Assembly: GCA_963974125.1 (NCBI GenBank)
Contig: CAXBCH010000004.1
Span: 1 to 64,000 of the forward strand
DNA from: Haliea sp963974125
GTDB lineage: Bacteria; Pseudomonadota; Gammaproteobacteria; Pseudomonadales; Halieaceae
Length of the DNA stretch: 64,000 nt
Direction: 5' to 3'
The notes beneath the pieces are model-generated. The model was given only the letters and a program-made list of their open reading frames with translations. It was not told the origin of the DNA and searched no databases. Shown piece by piece: positions 9,161-17,461 of the stretch (its first letter is position 1; every line of letters starts with the position of its first letter). A program made the position numbers and the translations under genes.

Positions 9161-10585
9161 ATGGGCGTGGCTTTGAATCTGAACGAGAACAATTTTCACC
9201 AGGTGGAAGTGGAAGGTCGCCAGCTACTGTTTCATATCCCCAGCAGTAGCCTGTTCGAAGCCGACGACACCCTGGATCGGGTCATTGCCGGGCTGCGGCA
9301 GTGGGGGCCACTGTCAGCGGAGGAGCTTGGCGAGCGGCTCGGAGGTGTCTCGGTGACAGAGGCGGTGGCGGAACTCGACAGCCTGGGGATCGTGAGTGGC
9401 GCTGCTGTCGGCACTGCGGGACGCCTGTCGATACCCGACAAGCTGCCGCTGACTACAGTCGTCCTCAACGTCAACACGGGCTGCAACCTGAGCTGTACCT
9501 ACTGCTACAAGGAGGACCTGGCGACACCGACGGCGGGTGAAAAAATGCAGCTGCAAACCGCCATCGATTCCCTGGAGATGCTGCTGGCGCAGTCGCCGGA
9601 GCAAGCCCGCTACAACGTGGTTTTCTTCGGTGGCGAGCCCCTGTCCAACCTGCCCCTGATCCGCGAGGTGGTGGATTTTGCCGAGCAGCGTTTCGGAGCC
9701 CTGGGCAAACGCGTTGACTTCTCCCTCACCACCAACGCCACCATGCTGAACGCCAGTACCATTGACTATCTCGATAGCCATCGCTTCGGCATCGCCGTAA
9801 GTATTGATGGGCCCAAGGCCATCCACGATCGCAACCGGATTACTGTCGGCGGCCAGGGTACCTACGAAACCGTGGCTCGCAAGGTGGAGCTCCTGTTGTC
9901 CAGCTATCGTTCCCGGCCGGTGGGCGCGCGTGTCACACTCACCCGGGGCACCACCGATATCGAGCTTATCTGGGATCACCTGTTCAACGAACTGGGCTTT
10001 GCGGAAGTAGGCTTTGCACCGGTAACAGCGGGTGACATGGACAGTTTCAATCTTGCCGAAGAAGAGCTGGTGGCGGTTTTTGCCGGCATGAAGCGCCTGG
10101 GCGAGCGCTATGTCGAGGAGGCGCTGCAGCACCGCAATATCGGCTTTTCCAACCTGCACCAGCTGCTCACGGATATCCACGAAGGTACCAAGAAGGCACT
10201 TCCGTGTGGCGCAGGGTATTCCATGGTGGCGGTCGACAAGGATGGTGGCGTCAATCTCTGCCACCGCTTCACCGGTTCCGAGCTGCCGACCTTTGGTTCC
10301 GTCAGCGACGGTCGTGGCCTCGATGTGGCAGCCCTGGGAGAATTCCTTTCCCAGCGACTCGATCGCAGTGACACCGGCTGCAATACCTGCCATATCCGCA
10401 ATCTGTGCTCTGGTGGCTGTTATCACGAGAGTTACCAGCGCTACAACGATCCGGCGCACCCTGTTTATCATTACTGTGAGCTGATGCGTGACTGGGTAGA
10501 CTTCGGGGTGCGCGCTTACGCCCGTATCGCCGCCGCCAATCCCCGTTTCTTTACCGATTACATCACCCCCCGGAGGGCAAGCTGA
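9161..10585 (+). CDS. qhpD: Radical SAM/SPASM enzyme for gamma-subunit thioether cross-linking
   Basis: This 474-residue cytosolic radical SAM enzyme makes the Cys-to-Asp/Glu thioether cross-links inside the gamma-subunit precursor. The radical SAM cluster motif is CNLSCTYC (Cys108, 112, 115). It is preceded by an N-terminal region of about 100 residues that may hold the peptide, and followed by a C-terminal SPASM-like region with LPCGAGYS, VNLCHRF, CNTCHIRNLC and SGGC cysteines for auxiliary iron-sulfur clusters. GGGGAG precedes the ATG. It sits 20 bases after qhpA, and its stop shares one base with the start of its substrate gene qhpC (TGATG), a close coupling of enzyme and substrate. Confidence 0.95.
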   Translation: MGVALNLNENNFHQVEVEGRQLLFHIPSSSLFEADDTLDRVIAGLRQWGPLSAEELGERLGGVSVTEAVAELDSLGIVSGAAVGTAGRLSIPDKLPLTTVVLNVNTGCNLSCTYCYKEDLATPTAGEKMQLQTAIDSLEMLLAQSPEQARYNVVFFGGEPLSNLPLIREVVDFAEQRFGALGKRVDFSLTTNATMLNASTIDYLDSHRFGIAVSIDGPKAIHDRNRITVGGQGTYETVARKVELLLSSYRSRPVGARVTLTRGTTDIELIWDHLFNELGFAEVGFAPVTAGDMDSFNLAEEELVAVFAGMKRLGERYVEEALQHRNIGFSNLHQLLTDIHEGTKKALPCGAGYSMVAVDKDGGVNLCHRFTGSELPTFGSVSDGRGLDVAALGEFLSQRLDRSDTGCNTCHIRNLCSGGCYHESYQRYNDPAHPVYHYCELMRDWVDFGVRAYARIAAANPRFFTDYITPRRAS

Positions 10586-10911
10586 TGAAACACCTTAAGC
10601 CTTTGAATCACAAGGCACGGTTGCTGGACGAGGCAGCTGGCCCCGAGGGGATGGATGAGGTTGTTGCCATGCAGAGCGTGGTGGGCTGCACCGCGACCAC
10701 GGATCCAGGCTGGGAGGTCGACATGTTTGGCGGTGTCGCGGGTCTCTGTCAGCCCATGGAGGCAGATCTTTACGGCTGTGCGGACCCGTGCTGGTGGCCC
10801 GCGCAGGTCCCGGATGTCATGGTGAGCTATCCCGATTGGGATGGTCAGGCACCTTCCGCAGGCAAGGACTGGCGCAAGCTTGACGCCGTTTTTCCCGACA
10901 GCGATTCATGA
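10585..10911 (+). CDS. qhpC: Quinohemoprotein amine dehydrogenase gamma subunit precursor (CTQ-bearing)
   Basis: This 108-residue precursor carries the cysteine tryptophylquinone (CTQ) cofactor. Aligned by eye to the Paracoccus denitrificans gamma subunit, a 28-residue leader precedes an 80-residue mature chain. All cross-link residues are conserved: Cys35-Glu44, Cys55-Asp61 and Cys69-Asp77 for the thioethers, and Cys65 with Trp71 for CTQ (known mature positions Cys7-Glu16, Cys27-Asp33, Cys41-Asp49, Cys37-Trp43). In the characterised system the leader is removed by QhpE and the peptide exported by QhpF without a normal signal peptide; none is visible here either. Its stop overlaps the qhpB start by four bases. 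Confidence 0.96.
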   Translation: MKHLKPLNHKARLLDEAAGPEGMDEVVAMQSVVGCTATTDPGWEVDMFGGVAGLCQPMEADLYGCADPCWWPAQVPDVMVSYPDWDGQAPSAGKDWRKLDAVFPDSDS

Positions 10912-12080
10912 GGCAGGCAGACATGTTGAGAGGATTCAGAAACGCTGCAGGGTTCGGCCGCACCAGCCACGCCCTGCTGGTGATGAGCATGGCACTGCTG
11001 GCAGCAGGCTGTGATGCAGGGACTCAGTCCGATGCCCCGCGGCAGGAGAGCACCGCTGGTGATTTGATGGTGGTGATGAACAGGCCCAACAATCTGCATG
11101 TGATTGATCTCGGTGAGCGGCGCGTGCTCAGGACCTGCGAACTGCCGGGGGACTTCGGGCCGGGGACGGTGGTCGTGGCGCCCGATGGCAAAACGGCCTA
11201 TGCCCTTACCAACCGCTTTGAAAATATCTATGGCGTCGCCATCGATAGCTGCGAAATCGTGTTTTCCGCACGCCAGTCCCACGGCCAGGAGCGGGTCAAG
11301 AGCTTCGCCGGTATCGCGGTCAGCAAGGACGGGCGGGAACTCTATACCCACCAGAGCCCCACGCGGCTGCTGACGGATCGCTACGAGGTCCAGGGTGCCC
11401 GCCTGGCGGTGTACGACACCACCGGTGGTCTTGACAGCCTGCCGGTCAGGACCCATGCGGCACCGCGCCAGGTCACCATCATGGCCACCGGTGAGGATGG
11501 GACCGTTTACCTCGGCGGCCGCGATATCTTCGCCATGGACCCCGCCAGCGGGGACGTTCACGTCGCCCTGCCCAGCCAAAGCGCGGATATAGCACTGGAG
11601 AGCCAGCGCGATGTGTTGTCAATCTGGCCCCTCGGTTCGGTCAACAACGAGATGGTGAGAATGTACTCCGCGGCACGTTTCCAGGATGAGTCGCAGGATA
11701 TGGAAACCGCGGACTGGGTCTGGGGTTACGAGCGCATCGATCTGGGTACCGGCGCTGCCGAGGACCGGGTGTTTGGTCCGCTGGAAGTAGTGTTGTTCTC
11801 GGGGATGGCGAGGCCAGGCCGTCCGCAGGAGTTCTTCGGGGTGCTGACGCAGTTGAAGAAGTTTGATGTCGCGACGGCCGCGGAAGTCGCCTCGGTTGAT
11901 CTTGAACACAGCTATTATTGCATCAACTTTGCCAGCGACGGCAGCGAGCTGTATCTGGCCGGCACATTCAACGATATCGCCATCTATGACCCTGACACCC
12001 TGGAAAAACTGGGTAATATCCAGCTCCCCGGCGGGGATATGTCGCTGGCCACTGCCCAGGTATTCAGGCGGGTGCTATAG
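10908..12080 (+). CDS. qhpB: Quinohemoprotein amine dehydrogenase beta subunit, possible lipoprotein
   Basis: The 390-residue beta subunit should form the seven-bladed propeller that holds the gamma subunit. Repeated blade-like segments such as VIDLGERRVLRTCEL and GTVVVAPDGKTAYALTN are visible. The N-terminus has a basic region and hydrophobic stretch ending LLAAGC (Cys35), close to a lipobox. If used, the subunit would be lipid-anchored, unlike the soluble Paracoccus protein. The ATG at 10908 overlaps the qhpC stop; a downstream ATG at 10923 is also possible and keeps the signal intact. Subunit assignment rests on operon position and fold-like repeats. Confidence 0.9.
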   Translation: MRQADMLRGFRNAAGFGRTSHALLVMSMALLAAGCDAGTQSDAPRQESTAGDLMVVMNRPNNLHVIDLGERRVLRTCELPGDFGPGTVVVAPDGKTAYALTNRFENIYGVAIDSCEIVFSARQSHGQERVKSFAGIAVSKDGRELYTHQSPTRLLTDRYEVQGARLAVYDTTGGLDSLPVRTHAAPRQVTIMATGEDGTVYLGGRDIFAMDPASGDVHVALPSQSADIALESQRDVLSIWPLGSVNNEMVRMYSAARFQDESQDMETADWVWGYERIDLGTGAAEDRVFGPLEVVLFSGMARPGRPQEFFGVLTQLKKFDVATAAEVASVDLEHSYYCINFASDGSELYLAGTFNDIAIYDPDTLEKLGNIQLPGGDMSLATAQVFRRVL

Positions 12081-12083
12081 CGT

Positions 12084-13802
12084 TTGCTGTTCCCCGACAG
12101 CTCCCGGCAGCCGCAATCCGCCAGCCGTGCCGCGGGCCTGCGCTGGCTGGCGGGGTTTCTCCTGCCCCACCGGATCGCTCTGGCGGGGTTGCTGTTGCTG
12201 TCGGTCACCTCATCCCTGCTGGTCCTGGTCCAGCCCTACCTGACAAAATTGCTGATAGACGACGCCCTGCTCGCAGGGCGGGCCGATGCGCTATTGGTCA
12301 TTGTCGGGCTTATCCTGGGCGCCGGCCTGTTGGCAACGCTGCTGTCCGGCGTCAACCGCTACTATTACACCCGCCTGTCCGGGCGGGTACTGTTTGCCCT
12401 GCGGGAGTCGGTTTACCGTCACCTGCAGACCCTGTCACCGGCCTTCTTCAGCCGCAACCGTAGCGGAGACATCCTGGCGCGTCTCGATGGGGATGTGGCG
12501 GAACTGCAGCGATTTTCGGTCGACAGCCTGTATGCAGCGGTCAGCGCGCTGCTCGGGCTGGTGGGCACGATCGGATTCATGCTGCTGTTGAGCTGGCAGT
12601 TGACCATGGTGCTGGCTGTGATCGCGCCGTTGCAGTGGTTCTATCTCAGATTCATGCGTCCGCGAGTTCAGGACCAGACGCGCCAGCTGCGCGAGCGCTC
12701 CAGCGATATCTCGGCATTCCTGGTGGAAACCCTGCCGGCGATGAAGTTCATCCAGGGCATGGCAAGTGAGGGACGGGAGGCGCGCCGCCTGGGTGGGCTC
12801 AACGCTCGCTACCTGGACCGGCTGTTGCGGCTGCAGCTGGTCGAGTTCGCGACGGCGGCGGTGCCCAACACCTTGACGTCGGTGGGCCGTGCCGCTGTGT
12901 TCCTGATAGGGGGCTACTGGGTGATCCAGGGGCAGCTGGAACTGGGTTCGCTGGTCGCTTTTGCCAGCTATCTGGGCATGGCGGCGGGGCCGGTGCAGGG
13001 CCTGCTGGGCCTCTACATGGCGCTGGCCCGGGTGCAGGTCAGCCTCGACCGTGTGCGCTACCTGCTCGACGCGCCTCCCGATGTCGATGCCGGAGGCGCT
13101 GTGGAGCCGCCGCAACAGCTGCGGCAGGGAATTGTGCTCGATGCGGTGAGTTTCCACTATCCCCTGCACGATGAGGATGTGCTGCAGGGTGCTTCCCTGG
13201 AAATCCCCGCCGGAAGCAGCGTTGGCCTGCAGAGCCCCTCCGGGTCGGGCAAGACCACTATCGTCGACCTGTTGCTGCGCCACTACGATCCCCAGGCGGG
13301 AACCATCCTGGTGGACGGCATCAACCTGCGGCAACTTGACCTGGGTGCCTGGCGCAGCCGCATCGCCCTGGTGGCCCAGGACATCGTGCTGTTTCGCGGC
13401 TCCATTCGCGACAATATCCGTTACGCCAGGCCCGACGCCACCGATGTGGAGGTGGAGGAAGCGGCGCAGCGGGCCCGGCTCGGGGAGCTTGCAGAGCGCT
13501 TGCCCCAGGGCCTGGATACCCCGGTGGGTGATCGCGGTACGCGCTTGTCGGGGGGCGAGCGGCAGCGCATCGCCATCGCCCGTGCGCTGTTGCAGCGGCC
13601 GCTGCTGGTTATCCTCGACGAGGCAACCTCGGCGGTTGACCGGGACGTTGAGCAGGACGTGTTGGCGATGGTGGACGAGGTTTTCTCCGGGCAGACCCGA
13701 TTATTGATAAGTCATCGGGATTCCGCGTTGGCACACTGTGATGGTCGTCTGTCGATCGTTGACCGCAAACTGGAACTGCGCTGGCACCGGGGCAGTCGAT
13801 GA
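12084..13802 (+). CDS. qhpF: ABC transporter (fused membrane and ATPase domains) for gamma-subunit export
   Basis: This is a 572-residue half-type ABC exporter with an N-terminal six-helix membrane domain (about residues 25-300) and a C-terminal ATPase. Walker A is SPSGSGKTT with Lys390, the signature is LSGGERQRIAIARA, and Walker B is LLVILDEATSA. In the known qhp system this protein moves the cross-linked gamma subunit to the periplasm. The annotated start is a TTG three bases after the qhpB stop; upstream extension is blocked by that stop, and a slightly later start cannot be excluded. Its end overlaps qhpE by four bases. Confidence 0.9.
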   Translation: MLFPDSSRQPQSASRAAGLRWLAGFLLPHRIALAGLLLLSVTSSLLVLVQPYLTKLLIDDALLAGRADALLVIVGLILGAGLLATLLSGVNRYYYTRLSGRVLFALRESVYRHLQTLSPAFFSRNRSGDILARLDGDVAELQRFSVDSLYAAVSALLGLVGTIGFMLLLSWQLTMVLAVIAPLQWFYLRFMRPRVQDQTRQLRERSSDISAFLVETLPAMKFIQGMASEGREARRLGGLNARYLDRLLRLQLVEFATAAVPNTLTSVGRAAVFLIGGYWVIQGQLELGSLVAFASYLGMAAGPVQGLLGLYMALARVQVSLDRVRYLLDAPPDVDAGGAVEPPQQLRQGIVLDAVSFHYPLHDEDVLQGASLEIPAGSSVGLQSPSGSGKTTIVDLLLRHYDPQAGTILVDGINLRQLDLGAWRSRIALVAQDIVLFRGSIRDNIRYARPDATDVEVEEAAQRARLGELAERLPQGLDTPVGDRGTRLSGGERQRIAIARALLQRPLLVILDEATSAVDRDVEQDVLAMVDEVFSGQTRLLISHRDSALAHCDGRLSIVDRKLELRWHRGSR

Positions 13803-14479
13803 AGCGCCTGCGTGTTGGCGTCGTGGACAGTGGCCTGGACCTTGCGCTGTTGCCTGCTGTCATGGCGGGGCGGGCCTTCAGGATCGCGGGCGCTGGCCCC
13901 GGCGCAGTGACTGCCGCAGAGCCGCACGTCGACCGGCTGGGCCATGGCAGTGCCGTTGCCGGAGTGCTTCTGCAGCAGGTACCCGGCGTGGCGCTGCTCA
14001 ACGCGCAGGTGTTTGACGACCGGCTCACCTGCAGCAGCCGCCAGGTGGTGGCGGCACTGGATTGGCTGATGGCTGAAGACGTGCGCCTGGTCAACCTCAG
14101 TTTCGGCCTGTTGCGGGATTGTCCCGAGCTTGCCGGGGCCTGTGCCCGGGCCCTGGCGCAGGGCATCGTCCTCGTTGCCGCCAGCCCTGCTCGCGGCGCC
14201 CCGGTGTTTCCCGCCAGCTATCCCGGGGTTATCCGGGCAACGGGAGACGCGCGCTGTGCCCCGGGAGAGCTTTCCCACCTGGACAGCCCGCAGGCGGATT
14301 TCGGGGCCTGCGTACGCGCCACCGGGTCCGGGCTTGCTGGCGCCAGCATCGGCTGTGCCCACGTCACTGTCGCGGTGGCGCAGTATCTGCTCGAGGAGCC
14401 CGATGCCAGCCTGCAGGAGATTTACGGTCAACTGGCTACCAGTGCGCGTTTTCGGGGGCCGGAGCGGCGCCGGCATTGA
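13799..14479 (+). CDS. qhpE: Subtilisin-like protease that removes the gamma-subunit leader
   Basis: A compact 226-residue subtilase without signal peptide, as expected for the cytosolic protease that cleaves the 28-residue QhpC leader after cross-linking. The triad is Asp10 (GVVDSG), His49 (RLGHGSAVAG) and Ser183 (GASIGCAH). The usual oxyanion Asn of subtilases (AAGN) appears to be replaced by Ser-Pro (VAASPARG, residues 126-133). The gene overlaps qhpF by four bases and ends 24 bases from the convergent qhpG. Family and role are well supported by position; the oxyanion point is a reading by eye. Confidence 0.9.
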   Translation: MKRLRVGVVDSGLDLALLPAVMAGRAFRIAGAGPGAVTAAEPHVDRLGHGSAVAGVLLQQVPGVALLNAQVFDDRLTCSSRQVVAALDWLMAEDVRLVNLSFGLLRDCPELAGACARALAQGIVLVAASPARGAPVFPASYPGVIRATGDARCAPGELSHLDSPQADFGACVRATGSGLAGASIGCAHVTVAVAQYLLEEPDASLQEIYGQLATSARFRGPERRRH

Positions 14480-14503
14480 TGGTCCGAGACGCGGGATGGA
14501 TCG

Positions 14504-15841
14504 CTACAGGAGTCCATACCGTTGCAGCCAGGCCCGCACCAATTGCGCTTTCTGCGGCTCGGAAACGGTCTGTATTATCCTGTCCAGCAGCGCTTGGCGC
14601 CGTGCTTCGGTAGTATCTGGCAGGCTTTCCAGCAATGGCGCGACCCTGATACCCGCCACATGCCAGACGCCCAGGGGCTGGTCGCTGGTGATGGCTACCG
14701 GCGCCGCGCGAATGCGGTCCCCATCCAGCACGGGGGCTGTCTGCAGGCCGAGGAAGCGGGGCGGGATATCGCTGTGGGAGGGTTCATCGTCGGGCCAGTC
14801 GCGCCGCTGGCGCCAGAAGGGTTCCTGTGGCCAGCGTTGTTCCAGCCGATAGAAATCGCGTCCTGTCCGCGCAAAGCGCAGGAACAGGTGTTCCACCCGC
14901 TGCCGGTAAAACGCCTCCGCGACAGGACCGTCGTCGGGGTATTGCAGCAGGGTATTGACTACGGCCGGCGCAGCGAGTGCAGAGGACAGGGCCTGGAATA
15001 CGCCGTTGCCGGAAAGCGGGTCCACGGCCATGGCGGCATCGCCGACACGCAGCACCGCGCCAGTGACCAACTCGTCCCGCAGTATTGAGGTGCTGCCCCG
15101 CGCGAAAACCGGCCCCGCTGGCGAGGTGCCGGCGATCCGCTCCAGGAGGTCCTGGTGGGGCTGGAGCAAGTCATTGAACCAACTGTCCAGGTCTTTGCGG
15201 GGGGGGAGTGCGCCATCCTCCGCACTGACTGTCAGCTGCAGAAACAGCCTGCCGCCATCAGTCCGGGCAAGCCAGGCCCAGCCTGATGGCAGGCTGCATA
15301 GATAACTGCTTCCAGGCCCGGGTTGCCCCTGCCGCACCTGTACCAGCGACACCGATTCCGGGCCGCGCAGCCGGTTGCCCCCACCGCCCGCCGCGCGGCC
15401 ACGGGCATCGATGAGGAACGAGCATGCCAGCGTTGTGTTGCCACCGCTGGCCAGTCTGACTTGCAGCTCACAGCCACCGTTCTCCGGTGCCTGGATTGAC
15501 CCGAGCTGTCCCGCCACGATCTCGACGCCGGCGCTGCTGACATCGCTCAGCAGTGCCTGGTCCAGCGCCTCCCGCAGTACCAGGTGTTCGCTATTGGCAT
15601 CGTTGCTGGCGCCGTTCCAGGTCGCGCATCGAGGGCTGGCAGCACTGGCGCAGGCCAGCGCCGAGGGCAGTCCCGCCTGGCGCAGGCCCTGCAGCGCCCG
15701 CGCCGAAAAGCCCTCGCAACTCGGCCAGGGGCGTGGTGTCGCCAGCAGCAGCACCCGATAACCCAGTTGCTGCAAACCCAGCGCTGCGCAGCAGCCTGCA
15801 GGGCCGCCTCCGGCGACCACGATGTCCGATGGTCTGTTCAC
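14504..15841 (-). CDS. qhpG: FAD-dependent monooxygenase for CTQ tryptophan hydroxylation
   Basis: This is a 445-residue flavoprotein of the single-component FAD monooxygenase/halogenase type. It has the N-terminal dinucleotide-binding VVAGGGPAGCC (Gly11-Gly16) and the FAD-ribityl RVGDAAMAVDPLSGNG motif. In the characterised system QhpG hydroxylates the gamma-subunit tryptophan that becomes CTQ. It is transcribed toward qhpE, as the only qhp gene on the minus strand, and begins with GTG with only a weak GGGAA upstream. A good promoter lies 43 bases upstream. Function follows from family plus cluster membership. Confidence 0.9.
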   Translation of the reverse strand: MNRPSDIVVAGGGPAGCCAALGLQQLGYRVLLLATPRPWPSCEGFSARALQGLRQAGLPSALACASAASPRCATWNGASNDANSEHLVLREALDQALLSDVSSAGVEIVAGQLGSIQAPENGGCELQVRLASGGNTTLACSFLIDARGRAAGGGGNRLRGPESVSLVQVRQGQPGPGSSYLCSLPSGWAWLARTDGGRLFLQLTVSAEDGALPPRKDLDSWFNDLLQPHQDLLERIAGTSPAGPVFARGSTSILRDELVTGAVLRVGDAAMAVDPLSGNGVFQALSSALAAPAVVNTLLQYPDDGPVAEAFYRQRVEHLFLRFARTGRDFYRLEQRWPQEPFWRQRRDWPDDEPSHSDIPPRFLGLQTAPVLDGDRIRAAPVAITSDQPLGVWHVAGIRVAPLLESLPDTTEARRQALLDRIIQTVSEPQKAQLVRAWLQRYGLL

Positions 15842-15883
15842 TGCTGTGACGGTTCCCGGTTTCTGTGCCGCTGGGTAGAGAGC

Positions 15884-15912
15884 ATCATAGAAGCGGGTGC
15901 CCCGGCTGGCAA
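15884..15912 (-). promoter_or_regulatory. Sigma70-type promoter for qhpG
   Basis: On the minus strand TTGCCA (15907-15912) and TATGAT (15884-15889) are separated by exactly 17 bases, each one mismatch from consensus. It lies in the 177-base gap between qhpG and the divergent asnS. It suggests qhpG is expressed from its own constitutive-type promoter instead of with qhpA-E. Confidence 0.6.
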
Positions 15913-16018
15913 TCGGAGGCGGGGAATTCGCGACACCGCGCTCCGCCCGGGCCCGGCACTGGCGGGTATCCCGCGGTTTGGGTATCCTGCGCCGCTCGCA
16001 TCATCCTCCCGGGAGACA

Positions 16019-17422
16019 ATGGTCATGCTTGAACACGTTTCGGTCGCCGCCGCCCTCAGGGGTGACCTGCCCCTGGGCAGCACAGTCACCGTTCGCGGCT
16101 GGCTGCGCAGCAAGCGCGATTCCAAGGCGGGTATTTCCTTCCTTGCCGTTCACGACGGTTCTTCGTTCGACCCGATACAGGCGGTGGTGCCGGCAAGCCT
16201 GGGCAATTACGAAAGCGAAGTACTGAAGCTGTCGACCGGGTGCGCGGTCTGTGTGCGCGGTGAACTGGTGGCCTCCCAGGGCCAGGGCCAGGCGCTGGAA
16301 ATCCAGGCCAGCGAAGTCGAGGTGGTGGGCTGGGTGGAGGATGCCGAGGCCTACCCCATCGCCAAGAAGCGGCACACGTTCGAGTATCTGCGCACCCAGG
16401 CCCACCTGCGCCCGCGAACCAATACCTTCGGCGCCATCACCCGGGTCCGCAATACCCTGGCCAACGCTATTCACAACTACTTCTACGACCACGGCTTCCA
16501 CTGGATCAACACGCCGATCATCACCGGCAGTGACTGTGAGGGGGCGGGGGAGCTGTTCCGGGTCAGCACCCTGGACCTGGCCAACCTGCCGCGCAAGCCC
16601 GACGGCAGCGTGGACCACAGCGAGGATTTCTTCGGCGGCGATGCCTTCCTTACCGTTTCCGGGCAGCTGGAAGTGGAGGCCTACTGCCTGGCCATGAGCA
16701 AGGTCTATACCTTTGGTCCCACCTTCCGGGCGGAGAACTCCAATACCAGCCGCCACCTGGCGGAATTCTGGATGGTGGAGCCGGAGATTGCCTTTGCCGA
16801 TCTCGACGCCAATGCCGACCTGGCGGAGAGCCTGCTCAAGCATCTGTTCACGCGGCTGCTGGAGGAGCGCGAGGACGACATGGCGTTCTTCCAGCAGCGG
16901 GTGGACAACACGGTGATCGAGCGGCTGCGCACAGTGATCGACAGCCCCTTCGAGCGCCTGGACTACAGCGAGGCGATCCGCATCCTGGAGAACTGCGGCA
17001 AGTCCTTCGAGTTCCCGGTGGCCTGGGGTGTGGACCTGGCCTCGGAGCACGAGCGCTACCTGGCGGAAACCCATGTCGGGCGCCCGCTGGTGGTGATGAA
17101 TTACCCCAGGGACATCAAGGCCTTCTACATGCGCCTGAACGATGACGGGCGCACGGTGGCGGCGATGGACGTGCTGGCGCCGGGCATCGGCGAAATCATC
17201 GGTGGCAGCCAGCGGGAGGAGCGCCTGGAGGTGCTGGATGCACGCATGGACCCCCACTTGCGCGAGGAGCTGTGGTGGTACCGGGACCTGCGCCGCTACG
17301 GCACCGTACCCCACGCCGGTTTTGGCCTGGGTTTCGAGCGCCTGCTGAACTACGTGACCGGGATGGAAAACGTGCGCGACGCCATTCCTTTCCCGCGCAC
17401 GCCGGGTAACGCCAGTTTTTAG
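16019..17422 (+). CDS. asnS: Asparaginyl-tRNA synthetase
   Basis: This 467-residue class II aminoacyl-tRNA synthetase charges tRNA-Asn, with a length close to the E. coli enzyme. An N-terminal OB-fold anticodon domain (VTVRGWLRSKRDSKAG) precedes the catalytic core with motif 2 (FGPTFRAENSNTSRHLAEFW) and motif 3 (GFGLGFERLL). The FRAENSNTSRH element is typical of AsnRS. The ATG at 16019 has GGGAG five bases upstream; the ATG at 16025 is the alternative. It is a single-gene unit ending at a hairpin terminator. Confidence 0.97.
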   Translation: MVMLEHVSVAAALRGDLPLGSTVTVRGWLRSKRDSKAGISFLAVHDGSSFDPIQAVVPASLGNYESEVLKLSTGCAVCVRGELVASQGQGQALEIQASEVEVVGWVEDAEAYPIAKKRHTFEYLRTQAHLRPRTNTFGAITRVRNTLANAIHNYFYDHGFHWINTPIITGSDCEGAGELFRVSTLDLANLPRKPDGSVDHSEDFFGGDAFLTVSGQLEVEAYCLAMSKVYTFGPTFRAENSNTSRHLAEFWMVEPEIAFADLDANADLAESLLKHLFTRLLEEREDDMAFFQQRVDNTVIERLRTVIDSPFERLDYSEAIRILENCGKSFEFPVAWGVDLASEHERYLAETHVGRPLVVMNYPRDIKAFYMRLNDDGRTVAAMDVLAPGIGEIIGGSQREERLEVLDARMDPHLREELWWYRDLRRYGTVPHAGFGLGFERLLNYVTGMENVRDAIPFPRTPGNASF

Positions 17423-17434
17423 GCCGGGAGGATG

Positions 17435-17461
17435 CTGCCGCGCTTATTCCGCGGCGGTTTT
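17435..17461 (+). terminator. Intrinsic terminator of asnS
   Basis: CTGCCGCG (17435-17442) pairs with CGCGGCGG (17450-17457) around a 7-base loop, with one T-G wobble, followed directly by TTTT (17458-17461). It overlaps the last codons of the convergent rnb gene. Confidence 0.6.
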
